Assembly (NCBI GenBank): GCA_937915865.1
Contig: CALGIG010000123.1
Location: forward strand, 1-64,000
Direction: 5' to 3'
Source: an uncultured Prolixibacteraceae bacterium
Lineage (GTDB): Bacteria > Bacteroidota > Bacteroidia > Bacteroidales > Prolixibacteraceae
Length of the DNA stretch: 64,000 bases
Shown: positions 26,751 to 36,232 of the stretch, in pieces
How positions within the stretch are numbered: position 1 is the stretch's first letter
Layout: each line of letters begins with the position of its first letter
The notes under the pieces: model-generated
Databases searched by the model: none
What the model was told of the DNA's origin: nothing
The model's input: the letters and a program-made list of their open reading frames with translations, nothing else
Made by a program: the position numbers and the translations under genes

Positions 26751-28709
26751 TTACTTTATCTGGGTTCTGATGAGCTTCACAACTTTTTCTTTTCCTGACG
26801 AAATAATTTTGCAAAGATAGACTCCTGAAGCCGGATTCGAAATACTTTGTTGATTGGGACTCCACCGGATTTGATGATTTCCTTCTGAGTTCCATCCGTT
26901 AAACAAAGTTGTAAGTTTTCTTCCATTCAAATCGAAAATACAAACGATAACATTACCCGCTTCGTTTAAGGTATATTCAATTATGGTTTCTTCTGAAAAC
27001 GGATTGGGATAAGCTTTGATCTTAATTTTATCAATATATTGATTTTCAATAACAGAGGTTATTGGATTCCCATCGACCTTAATTTCGTCGAACCAAATTT
27101 TTGCTGTTCCTAATGCACCAAATTCCGATATTATTTCGAAACGGCAAACCGCTTTCCAATCGAATTTGCCTTGTGCGTTGTACCAGGTATTGTTGTCCCA
27201 GGCTCCGGTTTCAGAAAAGCTCTTCAACGGAATTTTGAGTTGATGCCACGTTCCATCCCAAAACACCTTTGTTTGATCAATGTCGTAGCAAATACGCCAA
27301 GGATGATCGCCGCTTTGAGTGGTTTTGGTATCGAGGAAACGGATTTGAAATTTGGTGCCAGGCGTGTCGCCTTTCACCCAAAAATCCATTTCGTAATTGT
27401 TGGCTACAAGCAGCGAGAGGTCTTTATCCGGCTTAAAATCGAACCCAGGACCAGTATACTGGGCACTTCCGGTCCAGTAAATGGCGTATTTATCGGCTTC
27501 AGAATTCGCCGAATAATAGTCGATTGTGCCATTTCCAGTACTCCCTGATTCTAAAACTGAGGTCGCAATATAATCGGTATAAATGTCAAACGGTTTAGTT
27601 TCAGGAGTAATAGAGAATGTACTTTGTGGTGGAACATTGAATCCTAAACTTTTGAGAATGTCTACATCCAAATCATAGTCAAACATTTCGCTACTGCCTT
27701 TTTCAAACAATCCGAAACCACTCTGGTAATCCCAGCTTGTCCACGGGATTCCTTTTTCTTCGAGGTATTTGCGAACAACATCATACCAATAAACCCGGTC
27801 GGCATGAGGACTATTCGGGATATAAACACCAAATTCTCCGCAAAAAACATTCACATTCCGAGAGGTTTTAAAGTTTACAGCAATGTCAACCAGTTGTTTT
27901 ACAGCAGCTACTGTTCCATCATTTTTGTAATTGTCCAATGAACTTTCAACCCAGGTTCCTTTGGCGCTTGCTGGAGTTGAGGGCATCCGGGTTGCATCAT
28001 ACGGAAATGGAACTCCCGTAATATCCTGCATATAGCTTGTCCATGTTGCACCCTGATGTGTAAACATAAAGGGATCGTAAAAATGAAATGTATAAATCAG
28101 GTTATTATCAGAATAAACAGGCATATTTTTCAACTCGTTATAGCTGTTGTATCCTGAAGGGCCAACCACGATGGTATGTTTGGTATCTATCGCCCTTATT
28201 GCGTCAATTACTTTTTGCTGAATCTGGCACCAAGCAGCAGTTGTTATTCCGTGTGGCTCGTTTAATATTTCATAATAAATGTAATTCGAGCGACTTTTAT
28301 AACGAGTAGCCATTTGGGTCCATACTTTCAGCAAAATCCCTTCAACCGATGGTTCGGTATTGACGTTGGGATCAAACGAATGATTATCGAGCAACAAGCT
28401 TATCTTCAGTTCTTCAACCCAATCCACTGCCTGATCCAGAAACTCAAAAAATAGTGGGTCAATCGTATAGTCAGGCGAACCATTGGTCATGTAATGCAGG
28501 TTGATCGGTAGCCGGATAACGTCGCAACCAAGGCTTTTTATCCTGACAAAATCTTCCCTGGTATATTTGGTAAACTGAATTTGTCGTACGCTACCTGCCT
28601 GAAACCAATTGGTGAGATTTACTCCCCGGGAAAACGGGACCTGAGCTGAAAGCACAACAAAATAGAAAAGCAACAATTTAGTTATCAATAGTTTACGAGT
28701 CAATTCCAT
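26751..28709 (-). CDS. Secreted GH5 glycoside hydrolase with carbohydrate-binding-like and T9SS domains
   Basis: A 652-residue enzyme. Signal peptide to about residue 22 (VLSAQ). The GH5 barrel spans about 25-370: RLPIN at 66-70, the acid/base Glu151 in EILNEPHG, a HFYDP stretch and the nucleophile Glu292 in FCGEFGVY. Residues about 385-555 look like a beta-sandwich binding module (CBM11-like; DFWVKGD, IWFDEIKVDG). The final 85 residues (YPNPF to the end) are a T9SS sorting domain. Expected activity: endo-beta-1,4-glucanase or mannanase; subfamily not assignable by eye. It is divergent from the GH44/GH26 pair. Confidence 0.92.
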   Translation of the reverse strand: MELTRKLLITKLLLFYFVVLSAQVPFSRGVNLTNWFQAGSVRQIQFTKYTREDFVRIKSLGCDVIRLPINLHYMTNGSPDYTIDPLFFEFLDQAVDWVEELKISLLLDNHSFDPNVNTEPSVEGILLKVWTQMATRYKSRSNYIYYEILNEPHGITTAAWCQIQQKVIDAIRAIDTKHTIVVGPSGYNSYNELKNMPVYSDNNLIYTFHFYDPFMFTHQGATWTSYMQDITGVPFPYDATRMPSTPASAKGTWVESSLDNYKNDGTVAAVKQLVDIAVNFKTSRNVNVFCGEFGVYIPNSPHADRVYWYDVVRKYLEEKGIPWTSWDYQSGFGLFEKGSSEMFDYDLDVDILKSLGFNVPPQSTFSITPETKPFDIYTDYIATSVLESGSTGNGTIDYYSANSEADKYAIYWTGSAQYTGPGFDFKPDKDLSLLVANNYEMDFWVKGDTPGTKFQIRFLDTKTTQSGDHPWRICYDIDQTKVFWDGTWHQLKIPLKSFSETGAWDNNTWYNAQGKFDWKAVCRFEIISEFGALGTAKIWFDEIKVDGNPITSVIENQYIDKIKIKAYPNPFSEETIIEYTLNEAGNVIVCIFDLNGRKLTTLFNGWNSEGNHQIRWSPNQQSISNPASGVYLCKIISSGKEKVVKLIRTQIK

Positions 28710-28842
28710 TAATTATCAAATTGTGATACGTTAAATTTTTAACCTCCTCTAAAGTATCGAAAAATTTGATTTTATTTGTAATTGTATTTTTTACATTTTG
28801 ACAAATGATAAAATACAAATACAACGCCTAACATTTCTGACA

Positions 28843-30768
28843 ATGAAGAAACTTACCATATTAATCCTCGTGATTTCAGGGCTTTTGTGGTTTTATTCAG
28901 GTTTCGCACAAACCACAATCCAAATCGATGTAGATTTGACTAAAGGCAAAGTACCGGTTTCTCCATACATCTACGGAAAGAACAATGTTTTGCCCAACAC
29001 CTATTTAAGCTCAGGAAACGAAGAAATTTCAAGAGCTCAACAAGCAGGAGTTCGCCTGGTTAGGCAGAGTGGTGGAAATAACAGCACTAAATACAACTGG
29101 CGATTAAAACTTTCAAGTCACCCCGATTGGTACAACAATGTTTATGCAAACGATTGGGATGCAGCAGCCAAGACCATGTTACAACAACTTCCTGGTGTCC
29201 AGGGGATGTGGTCGTTTCAGCTACTTGGGAAAGCGGCGGGAAATACCAATAATAATTTTAACGATTGGGGCTATAATCAGTCGCAATGGTGGAGTGGGGT
29301 TACTCAAAACCTGGCCGGAGGCGGCAAGCCAAACACTTCGGGCGGATCGAAAGCAGCAACCGAAGGTAACCCTGATCTTTACCTGATGACATGGACTGCC
29401 GATTCAACTGTTGGAATACTCGATAAATGGTTCGGTTCCAAAGGACTAGGTTACGACAAAAATAAATTCGTGTACTGGAACATGGATAACGAACCTGAAA
29501 TATGGTCGGGTACACACGACGATGTAATGAAAACACAATGTTCGGCAGAAGAATTTATGCAATTGTATTTTAAAGTTGCCAAAGCAGCAAGAGTCAAATA
29601 CCCAAATATCAAACTCATTGGGCCAGTTACGGCCAACGAATGGCAATGGTATCGCTGGGGTTCTGATGGAATTTCTTCGGACGGGAAAAAATACTGTTGG
29701 CTCGAATTTTTCATCAAACGCATTGCTGAAGAGCAAAAGGCTACAGGCATAAAACTACTTGATGTTATTGATATTCATTACTATCCAAGTTCGACAGATG
29801 CAGAAAAATGCGTGCAGTTTCACCGAGTATTTTTCGACCGCGATTATGTTTATCCTGAAGCTAACGGTGTTCATGCGGTTACCGGAGGTTGGGATACCAA
29901 TATAAATAAAGAATACATTTTAGGACGTTGTTCCGATTGGTTGACTCAATATTTGGGAGCCAACCATGGAGTTGGGCTGGCGGTAACCGAATCGGGACTT
30001 GCCTCGACCAACGCCAATGTACAAGCGGTTTTTTACGCTTCAACCCTGGGTGAGTTCATGAAAAATGGGGTCGAGCTTTACACGCCATGGAGCTGGAACG
30101 TGGGCATGTGGGAAACGCTCCACCTGTTTAGCCGCTACAACCAAAAGTACTTTGTACAGGCAACATCACAAAACGAACAGCTGGTATCGGTTTACCCAAC
30201 CGTAAACAATACTGCCGACTCAATCACTGTTGTTCTGGTGAACCGTTCGCTTACCGACAAGCAAACTGTAAATCTGAATTTTAACGGCATCAAAATCAAT
30301 CCTGATTCCTACGGCATGTATTCCATCTCAGGATTAGGCACAAGCGAAACATTCACTTCTCATTACAACAACGCTCTGAAGAAATCACAGGTTCAGGCAA
30401 CAGCAACAACAATGACTGTTGAACTTGATCCGCTTTCGGTAAATTCCATTGTTATAAAATCGTTAGTGATGGGTATGTCGCCCAAAGTAAAAAAAACTGA
30501 ATTTAAAGTAACAGTTTATCCAAATCCTTCCAGCAATATGGTCTATTTAAAATTTATACTTCCTGAGAGAAAAAAAGTAAATGTCGGGTTGTATAATTCA
30601 AATGGACAATTACTGAAAACAATTGCCAATTCGATGTTCGATTCAGGAGAAAATATGATTTCACAGGAAATAAAAGAACTTTCGATGGGAATCTACTGTA
30701 TAAAATTCAGTTCAGAAAGTAGTAATGAAGCAGTTAAATTAATTGTTTCTAAAAATACCGGATATTAA
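28843..30768 (+). CDS. Secreted GH44 endo-beta-glucanase/xyloglucanase with T9SS domain
   Basis: From ATG 28843, 641 residues with a signal peptide (cleavage near GFAQ, residue 23). A TTG-initiated extension to 28798 would spoil the signal. The catalytic domain shows VSPYIYGKN, LVRQSGGNNSTKYNW, the acid/base Glu217 in WNMDNEPEIW and the nucleophile Glu383 in AVTESGLAS, matching GH44. A small beta-domain follows the barrel (about 445-540). The last 75 residues (YPNPSS onward) are a T9SS sorting domain. GH44 enzymes cut cellulose-type glucans and xyloglucan. Followed after 17 bases by GH26. Confidence 0.88.
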   Translation: MKKLTILILVISGLLWFYSGFAQTTIQIDVDLTKGKVPVSPYIYGKNNVLPNTYLSSGNEEISRAQQAGVRLVRQSGGNNSTKYNWRLKLSSHPDWYNNVYANDWDAAAKTMLQQLPGVQGMWSFQLLGKAAGNTNNNFNDWGYNQSQWWSGVTQNLAGGGKPNTSGGSKAATEGNPDLYLMTWTADSTVGILDKWFGSKGLGYDKNKFVYWNMDNEPEIWSGTHDDVMKTQCSAEEFMQLYFKVAKAARVKYPNIKLIGPVTANEWQWYRWGSDGISSDGKKYCWLEFFIKRIAEEQKATGIKLLDVIDIHYYPSSTDAEKCVQFHRVFFDRDYVYPEANGVHAVTGGWDTNINKEYILGRCSDWLTQYLGANHGVGLAVTESGLASTNANVQAVFYASTLGEFMKNGVELYTPWSWNVGMWETLHLFSRYNQKYFVQATSQNEQLVSVYPTVNNTADSITVVLVNRSLTDKQTVNLNFNGIKINPDSYGMYSISGLGTSETFTSHYNNALKKSQVQATATTMTVELDPLSVNSIVIKSLVMGMSPKVKKTEFKVTVYPNPSSNMVYLKFILPERKKVNVGLYNSNGQLLKTIANSMFDSGENMISQEIKELSMGIYCIKFSSESSNEAVKLIVSKNTGY

Positions 30769-30785
30769 GAATCAATAAACTAACT

Positions 30786-31865
30786 ATGAGAACTTTAATA
30801 ACTATTTTATTCTTATCAATTTCGTTAGGGAGCCTTGCAGTAAAACCGGTTCCTTCCGATCCAAAAGCGACAACGGCGGCTGTACAACTGTTTCAGAGAA
30901 TGATAAAACTTGAGAAAAAAGGGCTCATGTTCGGGCATCAGGATGCTTTTGCTTACGGAGTGAAGTGGTACAATGAGGAAGGCCGTTCGGACGTGAAAGA
31001 TGTTAGCGGCGACCACCCTGCAATAATTGGCTGGGAATTGGGGCACCTCGAACTTGATAGTGCTTACAGCCTCGACTCGGTTTATTTCGATAACATTCGA
31101 AAGGGCATTCAATATGCCGATAAAATTGGAGCAATTAGTACCATAAGCTGGCACCACCGTAACGCACTTACCGGCGGTTCAGCCTGGGATGTGAGCTCGA
31201 AAAAAACGGTTGCATCCATTCTTCCCGGAGGAGAAAAACACACTCTTTACCTGCAATACCTCGATAAATTAGCCAATTTTATGCTCAGCCTGAAAAACCA
31301 AAAAGGCGAATACATTCCGGTTTTATTCCGTCCATACCACGAGCATACCGGAAGTTGGTTCTGGTGGGGTAAGAACCTTTGCACAGTTGACGAATACAAA
31401 GCCTTGTGGCGTTTTACCGTTAATTATCTCCGAAATGAGAAAAACATTCACCATTTGCTTTATTCGTACTCAACCGACCGCTTTGCAACCAAAGAAGAAT
31501 ATCTCGAACGCTATCCCGGCGACGACATCATTGATTTGATCGGATTCGATTTGTACGACCGTGGACCTGAGTATCCCAAAATACTTGGTAACTGCGCCAA
31601 AATTGTAACCCGGCTTGCAACCGAAAAAGGGAAAATTGCAGCTGTAACCGAAGCAGGCGATCCAACCGGAAAGAAAACCGAATGGTGGACCAAAACCATA
31701 CTTGAAACCTTGCGCCCGTATAATCTTTCGTATGTACTGGTTTGGCGAAACGCTTTTACAAAAACCGACGTGCCTTTTGGCCCATATAAAGGTTGCGCCA
31801 GCGAACAAGATTTTGTAAAATTCTATCAAGACCCTAAAACCTTATTCCTGAAGGATGTAAAATAA
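30786..31865 (+). CDS. GH26 beta-mannanase-type glycoside hydrolase
   Basis: A 359-residue enzyme with a short signal peptide (hydrophobic 4-18) and a single GH26 barrel. MFGHQDAFAYG at 48-58, WELGHLE, ISWHHRN at 120-126, the acid/base Glu186 in FRPYHEHTGSWFWW and the nucleophile Glu289 in AAVTEAGDP are clear. GH26 enzymes are mainly endo-beta-1,4-mannanases. There is no T9SS domain, so unlike its two partners it probably stays in the periplasm and trims oligosaccharides there. Co-transcribed with GH44. Confidence 0.95.
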   Translation: MRTLITILFLSISLGSLAVKPVPSDPKATTAAVQLFQRMIKLEKKGLMFGHQDAFAYGVKWYNEEGRSDVKDVSGDHPAIIGWELGHLELDSAYSLDSVYFDNIRKGIQYADKIGAISTISWHHRNALTGGSAWDVSSKKTVASILPGGEKHTLYLQYLDKLANFMLSLKNQKGEYIPVLFRPYHEHTGSWFWWGKNLCTVDEYKALWRFTVNYLRNEKNIHHLLYSYSTDRFATKEEYLERYPGDDIIDLIGFDLYDRGPEYPKILGNCAKIVTRLATEKGKIAAVTEAGDPTGKKTEWWTKTILETLRPYNLSYVLVWRNAFTKTDVPFGPYKGCASEQDFVKFYQDPKTLFLKDVK

Positions 31866-31919
31866 ATTGCAAACAGATAAAATCGGAAGAGTAATTTCAA
31901 TCGAAGTTTCTCTTTTCGC

Positions 31920-32480
31920 TTAAAAAGCTTTGGTGTACAGTGCCTTGTAGATCGGTCCCTGCGGTGTTAACAGGCTCTCGAAAAGAACTACTTTGTTGAT
32001 GATCACAATGTCGAAAACTGTTTGCCCGTAGTCGTTCACCAAAGTATCGATGATCGCCTTATCAGCCAGATATTTCATCCGGGCGATGGTTAAGTGTGGC
32101 TTCAAAGGCTTTTGATCGAAACAAAAATCGTTTCGCTTCATCAAATCACCTAATTGCCGGTGGACTGGAATAATATTTTGCAAACTATTCAACCCCATCC
32201 AAAGCACATTCGGATCGTGCGGGTTCGGAAACACACCAACACCTTCTAATTTTGCATGAAAAGCTTTCACCTCGTCAAAAGATTGTTCAATCATATCTTG
32301 CAAAAGTTCCACCTTTTCAGTTGGTGTATCGCCAAGAAAGCTCAAGGTAATATGCCAGTTTTCAGGTTTCACCCAATTCATTTTATTAAGTCTCATCCGG
32401 CTGTTGTTTTTCCACGTTTCAACCTTCTGAACCGCTTTAATCGATGAGACTGGCAGACCGATAAATAGGCGTTTGGTCAT
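31920..32480 (-). CDS. thpR: RNA 2',3'-cyclic phosphodiesterase (LigT/ThpR)
   Basis: A 186-residue 2H-phosphoesterase. The two HxT motifs are His43/Thr45 (WHITLSFLG) and His129/Thr131 (KPHLTIAR). KRLFIGLPVS at the start is also typical. It opens 2',3'-cyclic phosphate ends of RNA. It lies 11 bases downstream of the panE-like gene on the same strand and converges with the GH26 gene. Confidence 0.93.
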   Translation of the reverse strand: MTKRLFIGLPVSSIKAVQKVETWKNNSRMRLNKMNWVKPENWHITLSFLGDTPTEKVELLQDMIEQSFDEVKAFHAKLEGVGVFPNPHDPNVLWMGLNSLQNIIPVHRQLGDLMKRNDFCFDQKPLKPHLTIARMKYLADKAIIDTLVNDYGQTVFDIVIINKVVLFESLLTPQGPIYKALYTKAF

Positions 32481-32491
32481 TCTGCGAAGTT

Positions 32492-33406
32492 TTACATGTT
32501 ACTCTGAATAAACCTTAACTGCTTTTCGAGCATCGATATTTTATACATTTCAAACCCGGCTTTTCGTGCAGTTTCAACAGGTTTTGAGTAAATATAATCA
32601 ATTTCCATGGGCCTATGATTGTCGTAATCGAGTTTCATGCTTGGCGCGTAAGGTTTCATCTTAATCGTCATGTCAATCATTTGCTGGGCCAGCGATTCTT
32701 TCAGCGAAACGCCACATGCATTAGCTCCGTGGATAACTTCCAGCATCAGTTCTTTCGATAATTCACGAGTATGTTCATTGAACATTAGTTGATCGGTGGT
32801 TGCGTTCAAAACAACAGTCATTCCATTGAAAGGTATATTCCAAACCAGTTTTTGCCAACGAGCAAATTTCAGGTCGGGCAGCAAATCGGCATGAATTCCA
32901 GCTTGTTGAAAATCAGCAACTATTTGTAACAATGTGGACTGATTGGTCACATTGTACGAACTAATATTTAATTTTCCGTAATCGAGGTGATTAATATACC
33001 CAGGACCAATTTTGTTTGAACAAATAAAAGCCAGGCCACCGGCAATCATGATCCCTGGCATTTGCGCTGAAAGATCTTCCTCTAAACCTAATCCGTTTTG
33101 TAATAAAACTACTATTGACCCTGAATGAACTATAGAACGAAGCATTTCTGGCAAATAATGATTTCCCGTAGTTTTTAAACACACCAGGATAACGTCGCAC
33201 TTAGGCATATCTGCCGGTTTTTTGTAAGCATTTACTTTCGATAAATGGAAATCGCCCAATATCGAATCAACCTTAAGTCCATATTTTTGAACGTGATCAA
33301 AATCACTTCGGAACAAAAAATGAACTTCCTGACCAGCTTTTGCCAACATTCCGCCATAGAAACCACCTAAAGCGCCTGTACCAATAACTCCGTAACTAAT
33401 TGCCAT
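32492..33406 (-). CDS. panE: 2-dehydropantoate 2-reductase family protein
   Basis: A 304-residue Rossmann enzyme. GTGALGG at 7-13 binds NADPH; LVCLKTTGNHYLP is the KT motif region; KLVWNIPFNGMTVV contains the catalytic-site Lys and Asn. PanE reduces ketopantoate to pantoate for coenzyme A synthesis, but paralogues act on other 2-keto acids, so the symbol is by family resemblance. Followed by thpR after an 11-base gap. Confidence 0.85.
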   Translation of the reverse strand: MAISYGVIGTGALGGFYGGMLAKAGQEVHFLFRSDFDHVQKYGLKVDSILGDFHLSKVNAYKKPADMPKCDVILVCLKTTGNHYLPEMLRSIVHSGSIVVLLQNGLGLEEDLSAQMPGIMIAGGLAFICSNKIGPGYINHLDYGKLNISSYNVTNQSTLLQIVADFQQAGIHADLLPDLKFARWQKLVWNIPFNGMTVVLNATTDQLMFNEHTRELSKELMLEVIHGANACGVSLKESLAQQMIDMTIKMKPYAPSMKLDYDNHRPMEIDYIYSKPVETARKAGFEMYKISMLEKQLRFIQSNM

Positions 33407-33514
33407 TTTTGTTGTAATTGGGTTTCAGGCAAAATTAACGGCAAAACAGGTTTAGTTTTAACCAATCCGAAATCAACTCATTTATTGGTAACAAAAAAAT
33501 TACACAATGCAGTT

Positions 33515-33551
33515 TTATTGAGCAGGTGACTTGAAGTCACCTGCTCAATAA
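33515..33551 (-). terminator. Perfect 37-base palindrome after the hydrolase gene
   Basis: TTATTGAGCAGGTGACTT at 33515-33532 and its exact inverse at 33534-33551 around one central base (an 18-bp stem). It starts 6 bases past the hydrolase stop codon. No U-tract follows on the minus strand (it runs into AAC), so it may stop transcription weakly, protect the mRNA 3' end, or be a repeat. Confidence 0.5.
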
Positions 33552-33557
33552 ACTCCA

Positions 33558-34481
33558 CTAGCTCGCGTGAAACTTCAAGAAATCACAAATTTCGGATAAA
33601 GCTTGCTTCGACTCCCGAAACAGATTGCCAAACGCCGGATAACAATGGCACATCCCCTCTCCTACTTTCAAGGTAACTTCAGTCCCTGCAATTCTGGCTT
33701 TTTCGGCAAAACGTATAGAATCATCCCTTAAAATTTCATTGTTTCCGGCGCTTATGTGTAAAGGCGGCAGATTCGCCAAATCGCCGTAAAGCGGTGAAAT
33801 ATAGGGGTTTCGCCTGTCGTTTTCTCCAGCATAAAACGCACTGGCATTTTCAGAACTTCCTTTTGGCGAAAGGCATTTTTCAACATTGGTAATATACGAT
33901 TCACCGGTTCGCGCCAAATCAGTCCACGGCGATAAAACAGCCGCAGCAGCAGGTAAACCCCAACCTTTATCTCTAACTGCAAGCAAAGTTGCCAGGCACA
34001 AACCTGCGCCAGCCGAATCGCCAGCAAACACAATATTTTTTGCCTCAAACCCTTTATCATGTAAAAAACAGTATGCAGTTAACGCATCATCCAGCGCAGC
34101 AGGAAAAGGATTTTCGGGCGAAAGCCTATAATTGAATACAAACGCATTAATACCAGTTCCGGAAACAAACTTAATTACATGTTGCCTGTGCGATTGTGCC
34201 GAACCTGTAACATACATTCCGCCATGAAAATATAGCATTACTTTCTGAGCATTGTTTGTTGGAAGCTTCACCCATTCGGCATACATCTCATTAATTGATT
34301 GCGGTACAATTTCAACTTCAGGTGGAAGTTTTCCAAAAATCTTACCGCCCTTCTCTGTCAGCTCTCTTAATCGTTTAATCCCTTCTGGCGAAGGATCAAA
34401 AGGTTGTTTTCTCAGTTTTCCTGTAAAAATATGGCGATTAACCATCAAACCGAGAATAATTTTACTTTTTAAACTTTGCAT
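33558..34481 (-). CDS. Alpha/beta hydrolase (HSL-type esterase)
   Basis: A 307-residue hydrolase of the hormone-sensitive-lipase group. The oxyanion motif is HGGM at 86-89, the nucleophile Ser156 lies in GDSAGAG, and NNEILRDDS and GMCHCYPAF provide the acid and His. Substrates are usually short acyl esters. No signal peptide. It follows the TetR gene by 10 bases on the same strand, so it is probably the regulated target. Confidence 0.9.
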   Translation of the reverse strand: MQSLKSKIILGLMVNRHIFTGKLRKQPFDPSPEGIKRLRELTEKGGKIFGKLPPEVEIVPQSINEMYAEWVKLPTNNAQKVMLYFHGGMYVTGSAQSHRQHVIKFVSGTGINAFVFNYRLSPENPFPAALDDALTAYCFLHDKGFEAKNIVFAGDSAGAGLCLATLLAVRDKGWGLPAAAAVLSPWTDLARTGESYITNVEKCLSPKGSSENASAFYAGENDRRNPYISPLYGDLANLPPLHISAGNNEILRDDSIRFAEKARIAGTEVTLKVGEGMCHCYPAFGNLFRESKQALSEICDFLKFHAS

Positions 34482-34491
34482 GATATTGCTT

Positions 34492-35100
34492 TTAGTTATC
34501 TGTAAGAAACATATTTAATATGATTTGTTTATCAGGCATCTTAAATCGGTTGCCGTAAATAGCTTTATTTAAAGCCAAACCGTTAATTGTTGAAAAAAAT
34601 AGGGTTGCCATTTCTCGTGAATCGAAATTCTTGACCGTTCCATCGCGTTGTCCTTCAGCAAATAAACGGATCATAACCTCATATTTCACATCATTTTGTA
34701 AGCGGATAATCTCTTTAGCTTCTTCAGGGTAAGCATCGGCCAAAGCTGTTTGCGTAATCAGGAAATAGTATTGAGTAGTACTTGCATTCGTTTCAAGGCC
34801 ATTCAGCAAACCTTCAACTGCTAAAACTACTTTCTCACGGGCCGAAACCGAAAGTTTCTCAAGATTCAGCGCGGCTTCGTTCATTTTAGTCATGGCTCCG
34901 GCAATTAGTTCAACAAAAATTTCTTCCTTCGACTTGTAGTAGTGATAAATCAAGCCCTGCGACATATCAGTCTTTTCGGCGATGTCGCTTATTCGGGTTG
35001 CAGCGAGTCCTTTCGTGGCGAATAAAAGCAATGCCGATGCAAGTATTTTTTCCCGGCGCTCGTCTCTTACTTTCTGGTTAGCTTCTTTGTTTCTGGGCAT
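34492..35100 (-). CDS. TetR/AcrR-family repressor
   Basis: A 202-residue regulator. The N-terminal helix-turn-helix spans about 17-62, with RISDIAEKTDMSQGLIYHYY as the recognition part. The C-terminal ligand domain (about 80-200) is helical and not assigned. It is the first gene of a unit with the esterase. A palindromic operator sits 6 bases in front of its start, over the transcription start, indicating self-repression. Confidence 0.92.
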   Translation of the reverse strand: MPRNKEANQKVRDERREKILASALLLFATKGLAATRISDIAEKTDMSQGLIYHYYKSKEEIFVELIAGAMTKMNEAALNLEKLSVSAREKVVLAVEGLLNGLETNASTTQYYFLITQTALADAYPEEAKEIIRLQNDVKYEVMIRLFAEGQRDGTVKNFDSREMATLFFSTINGLALNKAIYGNRFKMPDKQIILNMFLTDN

Positions 35101-35105
35101 TTTAA

Positions 35106-35123
35106 ATTGAATATTTATTCAAT
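35106..35123 (-). promoter_or_regulatory. Palindromic operator of the TetR gene
   Basis: ATTGAATA-TT-TATTCAAT: two perfect 8-base half-sites around two bases. It covers the expected start of transcription (about 35118) set by the promoter next to it. Size and placement fit a TetR dimer site. Confidence 0.6.
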
Positions 35124-35124
35124 A

Positions 35125-35157
35125 CAAAATTAATGCAAAAAATCGGGTACAAGCAAA
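35125..35157 (-). promoter_or_regulatory. TetR-esterase promoter
   Basis: On the minus strand TTTG (plus 35154-35157), 21 bases, TAATTTTG (plus 35125-35132): a good Bacteroidota promoter. The -7 box is one base from the operator palindrome. Confidence 0.6.
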
Positions 35158-35253
35158 TCCGTAAAAATTATTTACCCAAATAACGATACCCGTTTTGAAC
35201 CTTTTACATCGTTGATTAGTTATAAAGCAATTACTTGATTAAATCACTATTGT

Positions 35254-35631
35254 ATGAAAATCGCATCAATCATTGTTCGAACACTGATGGGGCTCATGTT
35301 TGCCTTTGCCTCAATTGCATATTTTTTAAAGCTTTTTGATACTCCTGAAATAACCGGGAACATGAAAACTTTTAACGATGGACTTGCTGCTTCGGTTTAT
35401 TTGATGCCAACAGTCAAGGTTTTTGAGTTGCTCTGTGCTCTGGCATTTCTTTCAGGAAGATTTGTTCCACTGGCAACCGTTGTGATTTTTCCAATTGTAT
35501 TAAATATCTTATTAGTTCATGCCTTTCTTGATCCTTCGGGACTTTTGATGGCGGTATTGTTGCTTTTAGGCAATTTGTTCCTCGCCTTTTACCACCGTGA
35601 CAAGTACAAAAAACTACTTTCGGCGAAATAG
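35254..35631 (+). CDS. DoxX-like membrane protein
   Basis: A 125-residue protein with four membrane segments, typical of the DoxX/SURF4-like family (LMGLMFAFASIAYFLKLF, VFELLCALAFLSGRFVPLA). Members are often linked to redox or stress functions but their action is poorly known. Divergent from the TetR gene, 153 bases apart; the operator is nearer the TetR side. Confidence 0.8.
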   Translation: MKIASIIVRTLMGLMFAFASIAYFLKLFDTPEITGNMKTFNDGLAASVYLMPTVKVFELLCALAFLSGRFVPLATVVIFPIVLNILLVHAFLDPSGLLMAVLLLLGNLFLAFYHRDKYKKLLSAK

Positions 35632-35741
35632 AATCTACAATTGACTCAATAATACTATCGCAGCTAAGTGTTAAAATTATTAATTTAACATTTAGTAGTG
35701 AGTTTTTTGTCTAATTTCAAGTGTTCTAAAAATGACTAACA

Positions 35742-36098
35742 ATGAAAACAGCATCATTTATCCTATCAGTTTGTTTGCTCTTATCATACTCATTGTCAGC
35801 GCAGATAAAAACAGAATCTAAATCTGATTCAATAAAAATAGGATATGCTTTAGGCCAGAAAATACTAAATGACACCTTGAAACTTGAGAATCCGTTTAAA
35901 GAGAATAACTTTCAATCCACTTACAAAAATAATTCTTTCAGGACGGAACAAAACCTAGCTCAGAACTATTACTGGGGTTATCGATACCCAACCAACAAAA
36001 TGCCAATTGCCAGGCCCAATTTTAAATCGAATATGCCTGTTGCTAAACCCGATTCATCAAGCCTGTATTTTATTCAGATTAAAAAAACCGGAAAATAA
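35742..36098 (+). CDS. Small secreted protein of unknown function
   Basis: A 118-residue protein with a clear signal peptide (hydrophobic 5-19, ending LSAQ). The mature part is Asn/Ser/Lys-rich with an aromatic patch (NYYWGYRYP) and no recognised domain. It follows the DoxX-like gene by 110 bases. Probably real, given the well-formed signal peptide. Confidence 0.6.
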   Translation: MKTASFILSVCLLLSYSLSAQIKTESKSDSIKIGYALGQKILNDTLKLENPFKENNFQSTYKNNSFRTEQNLAQNYYWGYRYPTNKMPIARPNFKSNMPVAKPDSSSLYFIQIKKTGK

Positions 36099-36232
36099 AT
36101 AGGCTTTTATTTAAGTAATCAATTTTCTTGTTTATTTGCGATTTTCAATCCATTTTGTTGGCGCTAACGCGATTTTACCCTACCTTGCGTCCACAAAACG
36201 AAACCTCTAATTATAAACGCTAATAAACTAAA

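Noticed and set aside
31470..31829. 119-codon minus-strand frame
   Set aside because: Antisense to GH26, whose catalytic residues are intact.
26751..31865. Classical polysaccharide utilisation locus
   Set aside because: No SusC/SusD pair or hybrid regulator is adjacent, so only a hydrolase cluster can be claimed.
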